64,000 nucleotides of DNA, taken from Paraburkholderia nodosa (lineage in GTDB: Bacteria; Pseudomonadota; Gammaproteobacteria; Burkholderiales; Burkholderiaceae). A program made the position numbers and the translations under genes. Positions 1 to 8,126 of this stretch are shown here, piece by piece (positions within the stretch are counted from its first letter, which is position 1; each line of letters opens with the position of its first letter). Where the stretch lies: contig NZ_MCNV01000006.1 of the NCBI RefSeq assembly GCF_001718195.1, positions 186,001 through 250,000 of the forward strand, in the 5' to 3' direction. The notes below the pieces were generated by a model. The model was not told where the DNA came from and ran no database searches. It saw nothing but the letters and a program-made list of their open reading frames with translations.

Positions 1-769
1 GGAAGTCGTTATTCGCCACGCCGTGCGTCTGATAGATCTTGCCCTTGTAGCCGCGATCCTTGAGCGTGGTCGCGGGCAGCGCCGCGGGCGTGCCGGAACC
101 GGCGATCAGGATCGCATCGGGGTTCGCCGACATCAGCTTGAGGGCCTGGCCCGTCACCGACGAGTCGGTGCGGTTATAGCGCTCGTTCGCCACGATCTTG
201 AGGTTGTGCTTGCCGGCCGCGCTGGTGAACTCCTTGAGCCAGCTGTCGCCGTAGGCGTCGGTGAAGCCGATGAAGCCCACCGTCTTCACGCCCTGCTTCT
301 CCATGTAGCTCGCGAGCGCGTCGGCCATCAGGCTGTCGTTCTGCGGCGTCTTGAAGGCCCACTGACGCTTCGCGTCGATCGGCTCGACGATCGCGGCGGA
401 TGCGGCGAGCGAGATCATCGGCGTCTTGCCCTGCGCGACGACGTCGAGCATGGCGAGCGAGTTCGGCGTGACCGACGAGCCGATGATGGCGTCCACGTGG
501 TCTTCGTCGATCAGCTTGTGCGTGTTCTGCACGGCCTTGCTCGTGTCCGAGGCGTCGTCGAGCACGATGTACTGCACGCTCTTGCCCGCGATCTCCTTGG
601 GCAGCAACGCGATGGTGTTCTTCTCGGGAATACCGAGCGACGCGGCCGGCCCCGTTGCCGAAAGCGTCACGCCAATCTTCACCTGCGCGGCGGCGATGCC
701 CGCCGTGCCCATCAGCGCCGCTGCGAGTCCGGCACTAATCGAGCTCAATACCCACTTCTTCGTTTTCAT
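1..769 (-). CDS. Branched-chain amino acid ABC transporter substrate-binding protein, 3' end beyond window
   Basis: Periplasmic ligand-binding protein of the leucine/amide type (type 1 periplasmic fold). Translation from the ATG at 769 gives a signal peptide (MKTKKWVLSSISAG, then an Ala-rich core) and a mature start VKIGVTLSATGPAAS. SLGIPEKN and YIVLDDASD follow, typical of LivJ/LivK-like receptors. A GGAG motif lies 9 bases before the ATG. The C-terminal part runs off the left edge, so the gene is partial only because of the window. It is a close paralogue of the next gene upstream (1052-2218), sharing VKIGVTLSATGPAASLGIPE and TPAALP. It lies downstream of that gene, beyond a hairpin terminator. 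The ligand cannot be read from sequence. Confidence 0.9.
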   Translation of the reverse strand, partial: MKTKKWVLSSISAGLAAALMGTAGIAAAQVKIGVTLSATGPAASLGIPEKNTIALLPKEIAGKSVQYIVLDDASDTSKAVQNTHKLIDEDHVDAIIGSSVTPNSLAMLDVVAQGKTPMISLAASAAIVEPIDAKRQWAFKTPQNDSLMADALASYMEKQGVKTVGFIGFTDAYGDSWLKEFTSAAGKHNLKIVANERYNRTDSSVTGQALKLMSANPDAILIAGSGTPAALPATTLKDRGYKGKIYQTHGVANNDF

Positions 770-991
770 TGCGCGTCTCCAAACGCTTGGTCTGCGTGTT
801 GTCGATTGATCCTGCGCCGATTACTAGGATGTTCGTGAATCGGCGCCGGCCTTTGAGTGTAGTAATCGGGATCGCGCGTGTAATGCATGGTTTTCCCTGC
901 CTGCGACGCCGCACAAGCCGCCGCGCGCCAGGGTGCGCTCTCCGCTTTGTCGCCTGCTCCCCTACTGCTGCAAAGCCGTTGTCACGGCAAC

Positions 992-1024
992 AAAAAAGGC
1001 ACCTCGATCGAGCGTGCCTTTTTC
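992..1024 (-). terminator. Rho-independent terminator after the second binding-protein gene
   Basis: The 10-bp arms AAAAAGGCAC (993-1002) and GTGCCTTTTT (1014-1023) enclose a smaller CTCG/CGAG dyad. A run of T follows on the minus strand. It begins 28 bases after the stop of the gene ending at 1052. The A/T arms make it potentially bidirectional. Confidence 0.75.
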
Positions 1025-1051
1025 GTGTTTCGTGCGTCATTCAACCGGCGC

Positions 1052-2218
1052 TCAATCGCCGGCGAGTTTCCACTTGCCGCCGACGATCTCCACCATCACG
1101 CGGGCACGCTGGTCGAGACCCGCGTGGTCCGTCGCGCTCATGGTGAAGATGCCGTGCGCGCCTGCCACGTCGTGCGAGTTTTCAAGCGCGGCGCGCAGCG
1201 CTTCGCGGAAGGCCTTCGAGCCCGGCTGACCCGCTTTCAGCGCGACCGGAATCGCGTGCTGGAGCAGGAGGCCCGCGTCCCACGCGTGACCGCCGAACGT
1301 CGAAATCGAGCCTGCGCCATAGGCCTTTTCATACGCGGCCTTGTACGCAAGCGCCGATTGCTTCACGGGATTCGAGTCAGGCAATTGATCGGCGACGAGC
1401 AGCGGCCCTGCCGGTAGGTATGTGCCGTCGCAGTCCTTGCCGCACACGCGCAGGAAGTCGTTGTTGGCCACGCCGTGGGTCTGGTAGTACTTGCCCGCGT
1501 AGCCGCGCTCCTTGAGCGTTTTCTGCGGCAGCGCGGCCGGCGTGCCCGCACCCGCGATGAGCACCGCGTCGGGGTGCTGCGAGATCATCTTGAGCACCTG
1601 GCCCGTGACCGAGGCATCGTTACGCGCGAAGCGTTCGTTCGCGACGACCTTGATGTTCTGTTTCGAAGCGGCCGCGCTGAATTCCTTGTACCAGCTCTCG
1701 CCATAGGCGTCTGCGAAGCCGATGAAGGCCACCGTCTTCACGCCGTGCGCGGCCATGTGCTGCGCGATGGCGCCGGCCATCAGCGCGTCGTTCTGCGGCG
1801 TCTTGAAGACCCACGAGCGCTTGGCCTCCATCGGTTCGACGATGGATGCCGCTGCGGCCATCGAGATCATCGGCGTGGACGTTTCCGCGGCCACGTCGAT
1901 CATGGCGAGCGAGTTCGGCACGACAGTCGAGCCGATCAAGGCGTCGACGTGATCTTCGCTCGTGAGCTTGCGCGCGTTCTTCACCGCCTGGGTGGAATCG
2001 GTGGCGTCGTCGAGCACGATGTAATCGACTTTCTGGCCCGCGATTTCCTTCGGCAGCAGCGCAACCGTGTTCTTTTCCGGAATCCCGAGCGAGGCAGCCG
2101 GCCCCGTCGCCGACAGCGTCACTCCGATCTTCACATCTGCATACGCCCCGCCGGCCGTCGCCGCGAGCACCCCGGTCGCGACGCAAGCCGCGCCCATCCA
2201 ACGCAAAACCAACTGCAT
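1052..2218 (-). CDS. Branched-chain amino acid ABC transporter substrate-binding protein (paralogue)
   Basis: Type 1 periplasmic binding protein of about 388 residues. It has an N-terminal signal peptide (MQLVLRWMGAACVATG, cleavage near AYA-DVK) followed by VKIGVTLSATGPAASLGIPEK. The reading frame extends upstream to 2269. The ATG at 2218 is preferred because AAGGAG sits 6 bases ahead of it and it places the signal sequence correctly. Its closest visible relative is the gene at 1-769, suggesting tandem duplication; the livK product at 4874-6091 is clearly more distant. It is separated from livM by about 690 bp containing a terminator, so it is probably transcribed on its own. Substrate unknown; aliphatic amino acids or amides are the family norm. 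Confidence 0.9.
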   Translation of the reverse strand: MQLVLRWMGAACVATGVLAATAGGAYADVKIGVTLSATGPAASLGIPEKNTVALLPKEIAGQKVDYIVLDDATDSTQAVKNARKLTSEDHVDALIGSTVVPNSLAMIDVAAETSTPMISMAAAASIVEPMEAKRSWVFKTPQNDALMAGAIAQHMAAHGVKTVAFIGFADAYGESWYKEFSAAASKQNIKVVANERFARNDASVTGQVLKMISQHPDAVLIAGAGTPAALPQKTLKERGYAGKYYQTHGVANNDFLRVCGKDCDGTYLPAGPLLVADQLPDSNPVKQSALAYKAAYEKAYGAGSISTFGGHAWDAGLLLQHAIPVALKAGQPGSKAFREALRAALENSHDVAGAHGIFTMSATDHAGLDQRARVMVEIVGGKWKLAGD

Positions 2219-2909
2219 CTCCACTCCTTCTATATTCATTTTCTTTATTGCTACGGATTTGTGGCGCACCGCGGCCGATCACCTCATAGTCCAACCGATA
2301 ATCGTCTGCGGGAAATCAACGCAAAAATGCTGACCGCATGGTCGGTGATTGGCGAGTGTAGCGGTCTGCGTATTCGGATGGCAAGCGCTTTCCATCTGCT
2401 TACAGTGAGCAGGATTGCGCGCGCCTTTTGCGTAATGCGCAAACGCTTGTGCAGTGGGCAAAGTGCTGCCGCGCGGCCTGGTTTGCGTAATACGGGAAGG
2501 GATAATCGGTGCGTACGAAGGTGCGTAACTCGCATGCCTCGCAGCGGAAAAAAGATAATCGGCTCGCCGTTGAAAACAGGCGTAGAAATATAAAAAGCGC
2601 TGTTGGACTCTCATCCAACAGCGCTTCCTTGTCCGGGCACTTGGTGCCTCAGTTGTCTCCTCGTTCTCCACCTGCAAATTCGGTGCATCAGAACTAAGCG
2701 CAACTTTAAACTTCACCCCCCTCTGCAGCAACTAGCATTTACCCTAGTGGTGCAGTGCGGCACCGAAATGGGGCGTGGCGCCACAGGTTTGTCGCACAAC
2801 GGGGCGCTGCGGGATGCCGCAGCGCGACGTCCTTGCGCGGGCTATGCCAGCTCGCGCCGACCGGCGATCATTCTATCGCAGTGCAGAGCAGTCCTGGCAC
2901 GCCAGTTCG
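2219..2909. other. Gene-free stretch between livM and the extra binding proteins
   Basis: No reading frame here looks coding. It holds the minus-strand terminator at 2595-2626. Nearer livM there is a 9-bp GC hairpin (GCGCTGCGG 2804-2812 with CCGCAGCGC 2817-2825, loop GATG) without a T tract, which may protect the livM mRNA end. The part next to 2219 should carry the promoter of the binding-protein gene. I could not pick a convincing -35/-10 pair. Confidence 0.5.
2591..2626 (-). terminator. Rho-independent terminator downstream of the liv operon
   Basis: A perfect 13-bp stem, AAGCGCTGTTGGA (2595-2607) with its complement at 2614-2626, has a 6-base loop. On the minus strand it is followed by TTTTTATATTT. 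It lies about 285 bases past the livM stop and before the next minus-strand gene. Confidence 0.85.
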
Positions 2910-3884
2910 TCAAGCGCGCAAGGGCCGCACGCGCGCCACGACCTCGCCGACTATGCCGCGCCGGAACGCCAGCACGCAGGCAATGAAGATGATCCCTGTG
3001 ACGATCGTTGTGGACTCACCGAGTGAGCGGAACCACTCCACGCCCGTCCCTCTCGCGAGCGCCGTGCCGATGTCGCCCAGCCGGTCCTCCAGCGCGACGA
3101 TCAGCGTCGCGCCGAGCAGCGGCCCGAACAGCGTGCCCATGCCGCCCACGAGCGTCATGAGGATCACGAGGCCGGACATGGTCCAGTACGCGTCGCCGAG
3201 CGTCTCGAAGCCGAGTACGAGCACCTTGAGCGCGCCGGCCAGACCCGCGAGCCCCGCCGACAACACGAACGCGAGCAGCTTGAAGCGGTCGGTGTCGTAG
3301 CCGAGCGAGACGGCGCGCGGCTCGTTCTCCTTGATCGCCACGAGTACCTGCCCGAACGGCGAATGCACGATGCGCACGATCAGACCGAACGCGAGCACCA
3401 TCACGACGAGCACGACGTAGTAGAGCGAGAGATCGGAACCGAGCGAAAGCACGCCGAACAGCTTGCCGCGCGGCACGCCTTGCAGACCGTCTTCGCCGTG
3501 CGTGAACGGCGCCTGCAGGAACACGAAGTAGACCATTTGCGCGAGCGCGAGCGTGACCATGGAGAAGTAGATGCCCTGCCGGCGAATCGCGAAAATGCCT
3601 ACCACGAGCCCGAGGACGGTGGCCACCGCCGTGCCCGCGAGCACGCCCACCTCGGGCGTGAAGTTGAGCGACTGGATCGCGTAGCCTGCCGTGTAGCCCG
3701 CGCTCGCGAGAAACATCGCATGGCCGAACGAAAGCAGGCCCGTGTAGCCGATCAGCAGGTTGAACGCCGCGGCGAACAGGGCGAAGCAGAGCACCTTCAT
3801 CACGAAGAGCGGATAGGCGCCGGCGAACGGCGCGACGATCAGCCCGATCAGCAACAAACCATAGAGCGCTTTTCTTTGCATCAT
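2910..3884 (-). CDS. livM: Branched-chain amino acid ABC transporter permease LivM
   Basis: Inner-membrane permease of about 324 residues with many hydrophobic segments. The N-terminus MMQRKALYGLLLIGLIVAPF and the conserved GYTGLLSFGHAMF and IKENEPRAVSLGYD stretches identify LivM of the hydrophobic amino acid transporter family. The frame is open further upstream inside livH, but the ATG at 3884 overlaps the livH stop by four bases (ATGA). That indicates translational coupling and fixes the start. It pairs with LivH to form the transmembrane channel energised by LivG and LivF. Confidence 0.93.
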   Translation of the reverse strand: MMQRKALYGLLLIGLIVAPFAGAYPLFVMKVLCFALFAAAFNLLIGYTGLLSFGHAMFLASAGYTAGYAIQSLNFTPEVGVLAGTAVATVLGLVVGIFAIRRQGIYFSMVTLALAQMVYFVFLQAPFTHGEDGLQGVPRGKLFGVLSLGSDLSLYYVVLVVMVLAFGLIVRIVHSPFGQVLVAIKENEPRAVSLGYDTDRFKLLAFVLSAGLAGLAGALKVLVLGFETLGDAYWTMSGLVILMTLVGGMGTLFGPLLGATLIVALEDRLGDIGTALARGTGVEWFRSLGESTTIVTGIIFIACVLAFRRGIVGEVVARVRPLRA

Positions 3885-4777
3885 CGTTCCTTGCCGAAGA
3901 GACCAGCGGGGCGAATCAGCAGCACGATCGCCATGATTACGAACACCACAGTCGCGGAGGCCTCGGGCCAGAACACCCGCGTGAAGCCTTCGATCACGCC
4001 GAGCATGAGGCCTGTGAGGATCGAGCCCATGATCGAGCCCATGCCGCCGATCACGACCACGGCGAACACAGTGATGATCATCGGCTGGCCCATGAGCGGC
4101 GAGACCTGGATCACGGGCGCGGCGAGCACGCCCGCAAACGCCGCGAGTGCGACGCCGAAGCCGTAGGTGAGCGTGATCATGAGCGGCACGTTGATGCCGA
4201 ACGCCTCGACGAGCTTGGGGTTCTCCGTGCCCGCGCGCAGATACGCGCCAAGGCGTGTTTTTTCGATCACGAACCAGGTCGCGAAACACACGGCAAGCGA
4301 AGCCACCACCACCCAGGCGCGGTAGTTGGGCAAATACATGAAGCCGAGATTGGTCGCGCCGGCGAGCAGGTCGGGCACATCATAGGGCTGCCCCGACGAG
4401 CCGTAGATCGAGCGGAACACGCCCTCCACCACGAGCGTGAGGCCGAAAGTGAGCAGGAGTCCGTACAGATGATCGAGCTTATAAAGCCAGCGCAGCATGG
4501 AGCGCTCGATCACGACGCCGAACAGGCCGACCACGAGTGGAGCGACGACGAGCATCGCCCAGTACGGCAGATCGAAGTACGCGAGCCCCATCCACGTGAG
4601 CATCGCGCCCAGCATGAACAACGCGCCGTGGGCGAAGTTGATCACGTTGAGCATGCCGAAGATCACCGCGAGACCGAGGCTCAGGATCGCGTAGAACGAG
4701 CCGTTCACGAGCCCGAGCAGCAACTGGCTCAGCATTGCCGGAAGCGGAATGCCAAAAATCGTCATGAGAGCCGCCAT
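3881..4777 (-). CDS. livH: Branched-chain amino acid ABC transporter permease LivH
   Basis: Inner-membrane permease of about 298 residues. LGLVNGSFYAILSLGLAVIF near residues 20-40, NFAHGALFMLGAM and GGMGSIMGSILTG are hallmarks of LivH. The ATG at 4777 is used here. An in-frame ATG at 4765 has a slightly better GGCGG upstream and is an equally possible start. The stop overlaps the livM start. A strong hairpin lies between livK and this gene (4803-4846) and may lower permease expression relative to the binding protein. Confidence 0.93.
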   Translation of the reverse strand: MAALMTIFGIPLPAMLSQLLLGLVNGSFYAILSLGLAVIFGMLNVINFAHGALFMLGAMLTWMGLAYFDLPYWAMLVVAPLVVGLFGVVIERSMLRWLYKLDHLYGLLLTFGLTLVVEGVFRSIYGSSGQPYDVPDLLAGATNLGFMYLPNYRAWVVVASLAVCFATWFVIEKTRLGAYLRAGTENPKLVEAFGINVPLMITLTYGFGVALAAFAGVLAAPVIQVSPLMGQPMIITVFAVVVIGGMGSIMGSILTGLMLGVIEGFTRVFWPEASATVVFVIMAIVLLIRPAGLFGKER

Positions 4778-4802
4778 GAATGCATTAACGGATTACGCAA
4801 TC

Positions 4803-4846
4803 ATGCCGCGCCCGGCGCACCCACCTCGGGGCGCCGGGCGCGGCAT
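4803..4846 (-). repeat. 16-bp GC-rich stem-loop between livK and livH
   Basis: The arms 4803-4818 (ATGCCGCGCCCGGCGC) and 4831-4846 are perfectly complementary over 16 bp with a 12-base loop. No T tract follows on the minus strand. It is therefore more likely an mRNA-stabilising or attenuating hairpin inside the operon than a full terminator. Confidence 0.7.
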
Positions 4847-4873
4847 CCGACTGCAGCATTTACGCGCTCGCGC

Positions 4874-6091
4874 TTACTTCCACAGCGCGCACTTGCTCTC
4901 CTGCTTCGTCGTATAGGCCTGCTCGCCCGGGATCGTCTGCAGCACCTTGTAGTAGTCCCACGGCTTCTTCGACTCCGACGGCTTCTTCACCTCGACGAGA
5001 TACATGTCGTGGATCAGCACGCCGTCCTGGCGGATGTAGCCGCCCTTGGTATAGAAGTCGTTGACCTTGGTCTTCTTGAGCTGCTCCATGACCTTGTCGG
5101 AGTCCGTCGTGCCGGCCGCCTGCACCGCCTTCAGATAGTTCGTCACCGCCGAATAGTCAGCCGCCTGCAGTTCGGACGGCATCTTCTTCGTCTGGTCGAA
5201 GTAGCGCTGCGCCCACTTGCGCGTGTCGTCGTTCTGGTCCCAGTACCAGCCGGTCGTCAGCACGAGGCCCTGCGTGGTGTCGAGCCCAAGGCTGTGCACG
5301 TCGGGCAGGAACATCAGCAGCGCCGCGGTCTTCATCGTCTTGTTGATGCCGAATTCCTTCGCGGCCTTGATCGCGTTGACCGTGTCGCCACCCGCGTTCG
5401 CGAGGCCGAGGATCTGCGCCTTCGAGGCTTGCGCCTGCAGCAGGAACGACGAGAAGTCCGACGCCGAGAGCGGATGGCGCACTTCGCCGAGCACCTGACC
5501 GCCGTTCGCCTTCACGACGTCCGCGGTGTTCTTCTCGAGCGACTTGCCGAACGCGTAGTCTGCGGTCAGGAAGAACCAGCTCTTGCCGCCCTGCTTGAGC
5601 ACCGCGAGGCCCGTGCCCTTCGCGAGCGCGACCGTGTCGTAGCCGTAGTGGACCGTGTACGGCGTGCACTGCTCGTTCGTCAGGGCGTCCGTGCCCGCGC
5701 CCGTGTTGAAGTACACCTTCTTCTTCTCTTGCGCGACCTGGTTCATCGCCAGCGCCGTCGCCGAGTTCGTGCCGCCGAGCAGCATGGTGAGCCCGTCACG
5801 GTCGAACCATTCGCGCGCCTTCGAAGCGGCGATATCGGCCTTGTTCTGGTGATCGGCGTACTCGATCTGGATCGGCTTGCCGAGCACCTTGCCGCCGAAG
5901 TCCGCGACCGCCATCTTGATCGCCGTGAGGCCGCCCTGGCCGTCGTCGTCGGCGTAAAGGCCGGACATGTCCGTGATGAAGCCGATCTTCACCGCGTCGT
6001 CGGCGGCCTGCGCGCTCCCCGCGCTGAACGCCATCGCAGCTGCCGAGGCGGCAAAAAGGCCCGCGAGCCGCGCGAACGTGGTTTTCTTCAT
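4874..6091 (-). CDS. livK: ABC transporter substrate-binding protein of the liv operon
   Basis: Periplasmic receptor of 405 residues encoded between the ATPase and permease genes. The signal peptide covers about residues 1-29 (MKKTTFARLAGLFAASAAAM, cleavage after AQA). It is followed by VKIGFITDMSGLYADDDGQG and GGTNSATALAMNQ, typical of the type 1 periplasmic fold. AAGGAG precedes the ATG at 6091. It is only distantly similar to the two binding proteins at 1-2218. The C-terminal QESKCALWK tail is common in Burkholderiales members. The symbol reflects operon position; the ligand is not proven. Confidence 0.88.
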   Translation of the reverse strand: MKKTTFARLAGLFAASAAAMAFSAGSAQAADDAVKIGFITDMSGLYADDDGQGGLTAIKMAVADFGGKVLGKPIQIEYADHQNKADIAASKAREWFDRDGLTMLLGGTNSATALAMNQVAQEKKKVYFNTGAGTDALTNEQCTPYTVHYGYDTVALAKGTGLAVLKQGGKSWFFLTADYAFGKSLEKNTADVVKANGGQVLGEVRHPLSASDFSSFLLQAQASKAQILGLANAGGDTVNAIKAAKEFGINKTMKTAALLMFLPDVHSLGLDTTQGLVLTTGWYWDQNDDTRKWAQRYFDQTKKMPSELQAADYSAVTNYLKAVQAAGTTDSDKVMEQLKKTKVNDFYTKGGYIRQDGVLIHDMYLVEVKKPSESKKPWDYYKVLQTIPGEQAYTTKQESKCALWK

Positions 6092-6209
6092 TGCAGTCTC
6101 CTTCCTTGGTTGCGTAATTATCAGGAATACTCCATGAACATCGGAGGCAAAGCGATTCGCGCGGCGCTCATCTCACGCTCACGTCGCGCGCAAAACCAGA
6201 CCAAAAAAA

Positions 6210-6980
6210 TTAAACGCCCAGCAGGTCGTGCAGCACCGGCATCTTTCCCTCGAGTTCGGCAGTGCCGAAGTGCTCGACGATGCGCCCGTGCTCCATCACG
6301 TAAAAGCGGTCCGCGAGCGGCGCCGCAAAGCGGAAGTTCTGCTCGACCATCACGATCGTGTAGCCGCGCGATTTCAGCGTGAGGATCATGCGCGCGAGCG
6401 TTTGAACGATCACCGGCGCCAGCCCTTCGGATATCTCGTCGAGCAGCAGCAGGTTCGCGCCCGTGCGCAGGATGCGCGCCACGGCGAGCATCTGCTGCTC
6501 GCCGCCGGAAAGCCGTGTGCCCTGGCTGTTGCGCCGTTCGGCGAGATTGGGAAACATCGCGTAGATCTCGTCGAGCGACATGCCCTGCGCCAACTTCGCC
6601 CCTTTCGTGCCGATGTGCGGCGGCAGGAGCAGATTCTCTTCGCACGAGAGGCTCGCGAAAATGCCGCGCTCCTCGGGGCAATACCCCACGCCGCAGTGCG
6701 CAATGCGATAGGTGGGCATCTGGATGGTCTCGCGCCCGCCAATCCGGATCGAGCCCGTGCGCCGGCCGGTGAGCCCCATGATGGCGCGCAGCGTCGTCGT
6801 GCGCCCCGCGCCGTTGCGCCCGAGCAGTGTCACGACCTCGCCGCGCCCGACGGACAGATCCACGCCGTGCAGGATGTGCGACTCGCCATACCACGCCTGC
6901 AGCCCCGCAATCTCCAGCGCCTTCGCGCTCTCGGTCGCGCCGGCGGCCGCAGTCGTTTCGCGTTCGGTGACGGTATTCAT
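6210..6980 (-). CDS. livF: Branched-chain amino acid ABC transporter ATP-binding protein LivF (variant Walker A)
   Basis: Cytoplasmic ATPase of 256 residues. GYCPEERGIFASLSCEENL, signature LSGGEQQMLAVAR, Walker B LLLLDEISEGLAP and MVEQN are LivF-type. The Walker A loop reads GRNGAGRTTT (residues 54-63), so the lysine that normally contacts the phosphates is Arg60. The codon is CGC, checked in the raw sequence. The start ATG at 6980 overlaps the livG stop by four bases (ATGA). It works with LivG on the LivHM channel. Family and context make a working protein likely, but catalytic efficiency is open. Confidence 0.93.
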   Translation of the reverse strand: MNTVTERETTAAAGATESAKALEIAGLQAWYGESHILHGVDLSVGRGEVVTLLGRNGAGRTTTLRAIMGLTGRRTGSIRIGGRETIQMPTYRIAHCGVGYCPEERGIFASLSCEENLLLPPHIGTKGAKLAQGMSLDEIYAMFPNLAERRNSQGTRLSGGEQQMLAVARILRTGANLLLLDEISEGLAPVIVQTLARMILTLKSRGYTIVMVEQNFRFAAPLADRFYVMEHGRIVEHFGTAELEGKMPVLHDLLGV

Positions 6981-7756
6981 GCGTGCGCCCCCGTAAGGGC
7001 TGCGTCCGCACTGCCCATATAGGCCTCGGCGACGAGCGGGTTCTTCGAGACTTCGGCGTAGCTGCCTTCGGCGAGCACCTCGCCGCGCTGAAGCACCGTG
7101 ATGGTGTCGGAGATGCCGGCAATCACGTTCATGTTGTGCTCGACCATGAGGATCGTGCGCCCGCTCGATACTTTCTTGATGAGCGCCGTCACGCGGTCCA
7201 CGTCTTCGTGGCCCATGCCCTGGGTCGGTTCGTCGAGCAGCATCAGCTCGGGCTCCATCGCGAGCGTCGTGGCGATTTCCAGCGCGCGCTTGCGGCCATA
7301 GGCGAGCTCGACCGTGGGCACATCGGCGAAATCGGTGAGGCCCACCTGCGTGAGCAGATCCATCGCGCGATCGTTGAGCTCAGCGAGCGTGCGTTCGCTC
7401 TTCCAGAAGTGGTAGGCGGTGCCGAGCGAGCGCTGCAGCCCCACGCGCACGTTCTGGAGCGCCGTGAGGTGCGGAAACACAGCCGAAATCTGGAACGAGC
7501 GGATGATGCCGCGCCGCGCGATCTGCGCAGGCCGCTCATGCGTAATGTCGATGCCGTTGAAAACGATGCGCCCCGCGCTGGGCACGAGGAATTTGGTGAG
7601 GAGATTGAAGCAGGTGGTCTTGCCTGCGCCGTTCGGTCCGATCAGTGCATGGATCGAGCCGCGGCACACGCGCAGGTTCACGCCGTTCACGGCCGTAAAG
7701 CCCTTGAACTGTTTCGTGAGGTCGCGCGTCTCCAGAATCGTGTCGCCGAGAATCAT
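6977..7756 (-). CDS. livG: Branched-chain amino acid ABC transporter ATP-binding protein LivG
   Basis: Cytoplasmic ATPase of about 259 residues. It has intact Walker A GPNGAGKTT near residues 40-48, Q-loop region RSFQISAVFPHLT, signature region LAYGRKRALEIA, Walker B LMLLDEPTQGMGHED and switch histidine in MVEHNM. The frame is open to 7912. The ATG at 7756 is chosen because GGAAGGGG lies just upstream and the product then starts MILGDTILETRDLTKQF as in relatives. First gene of the minus-strand liv operon. Confidence 0.93.
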   Translation of the reverse strand: MILGDTILETRDLTKQFKGFTAVNGVNLRVCRGSIHALIGPNGAGKTTCFNLLTKFLVPSAGRIVFNGIDITHERPAQIARRGIIRSFQISAVFPHLTALQNVRVGLQRSLGTAYHFWKSERTLAELNDRAMDLLTQVGLTDFADVPTVELAYGRKRALEIATTLAMEPELMLLDEPTQGMGHEDVDRVTALIKKVSSGRTILMVEHNMNVIAGISDTITVLQRGEVLAEGSYAEVSKNPLVAEAYMGSADAALTGAHA

Positions 7757-8126
7757 GTCCCCTTCCGAGCGTGGTAAGGCGTAACACTGCAGACCGTCCG
7801 TGACTCGTGGTGCACGGTGAGGTCCGGCGCGGACGTGGCGGCGCGCCTCCCGATGCGCGCAACGCGCGCCTGCCGACTTTCGCGTCATTGTCTCGCCAAT
7901 GATGCAGCGCAATCATTGGGATTTGCACTTAAGGGAGCGCCACAAGGACAGCGAACATTACGACCGGAAGTTGACGACAGTACGATGAAAGATGCGTACA
8001 CGTTAGGCGCACGATCACCGCAAACCCGAAACTCACGGCCGTACAAAAGCACGCGAGCGGAAGCGCTTGCGCTCGCGTCCCACATAGTCTTCGAATCGAC
8101 GCTATCTTGCGCGTCGCTCCATGCCC
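7757..8126. other. Intergenic region upstream of livG
   Basis: No credible gene. It should contain the liv operon promoter, though no clear -35/-10 pair stands out. It also holds the terminator of the GMC oxidoreductase gene at 8044-8078. Confidence 0.5.
8044..8078 (-). terminator. Terminator of the GMC oxidoreductase gene
   Basis: The 9-bp arms ACGCGAGCG (8051-8059) and CGCTCGCGT (8070-8078) are followed on the minus strand by GCTTTTGT. It lies about 50 bases past the stop at 8127. Confidence 0.65.

Noticed and set aside
22..5000. Long plus-strand reading frames opposite the liv genes
   Set aside because: They are Arg/His-rich antisense shadows typical of GC-rich coding DNA, without recognisable domains or ribosome sites.
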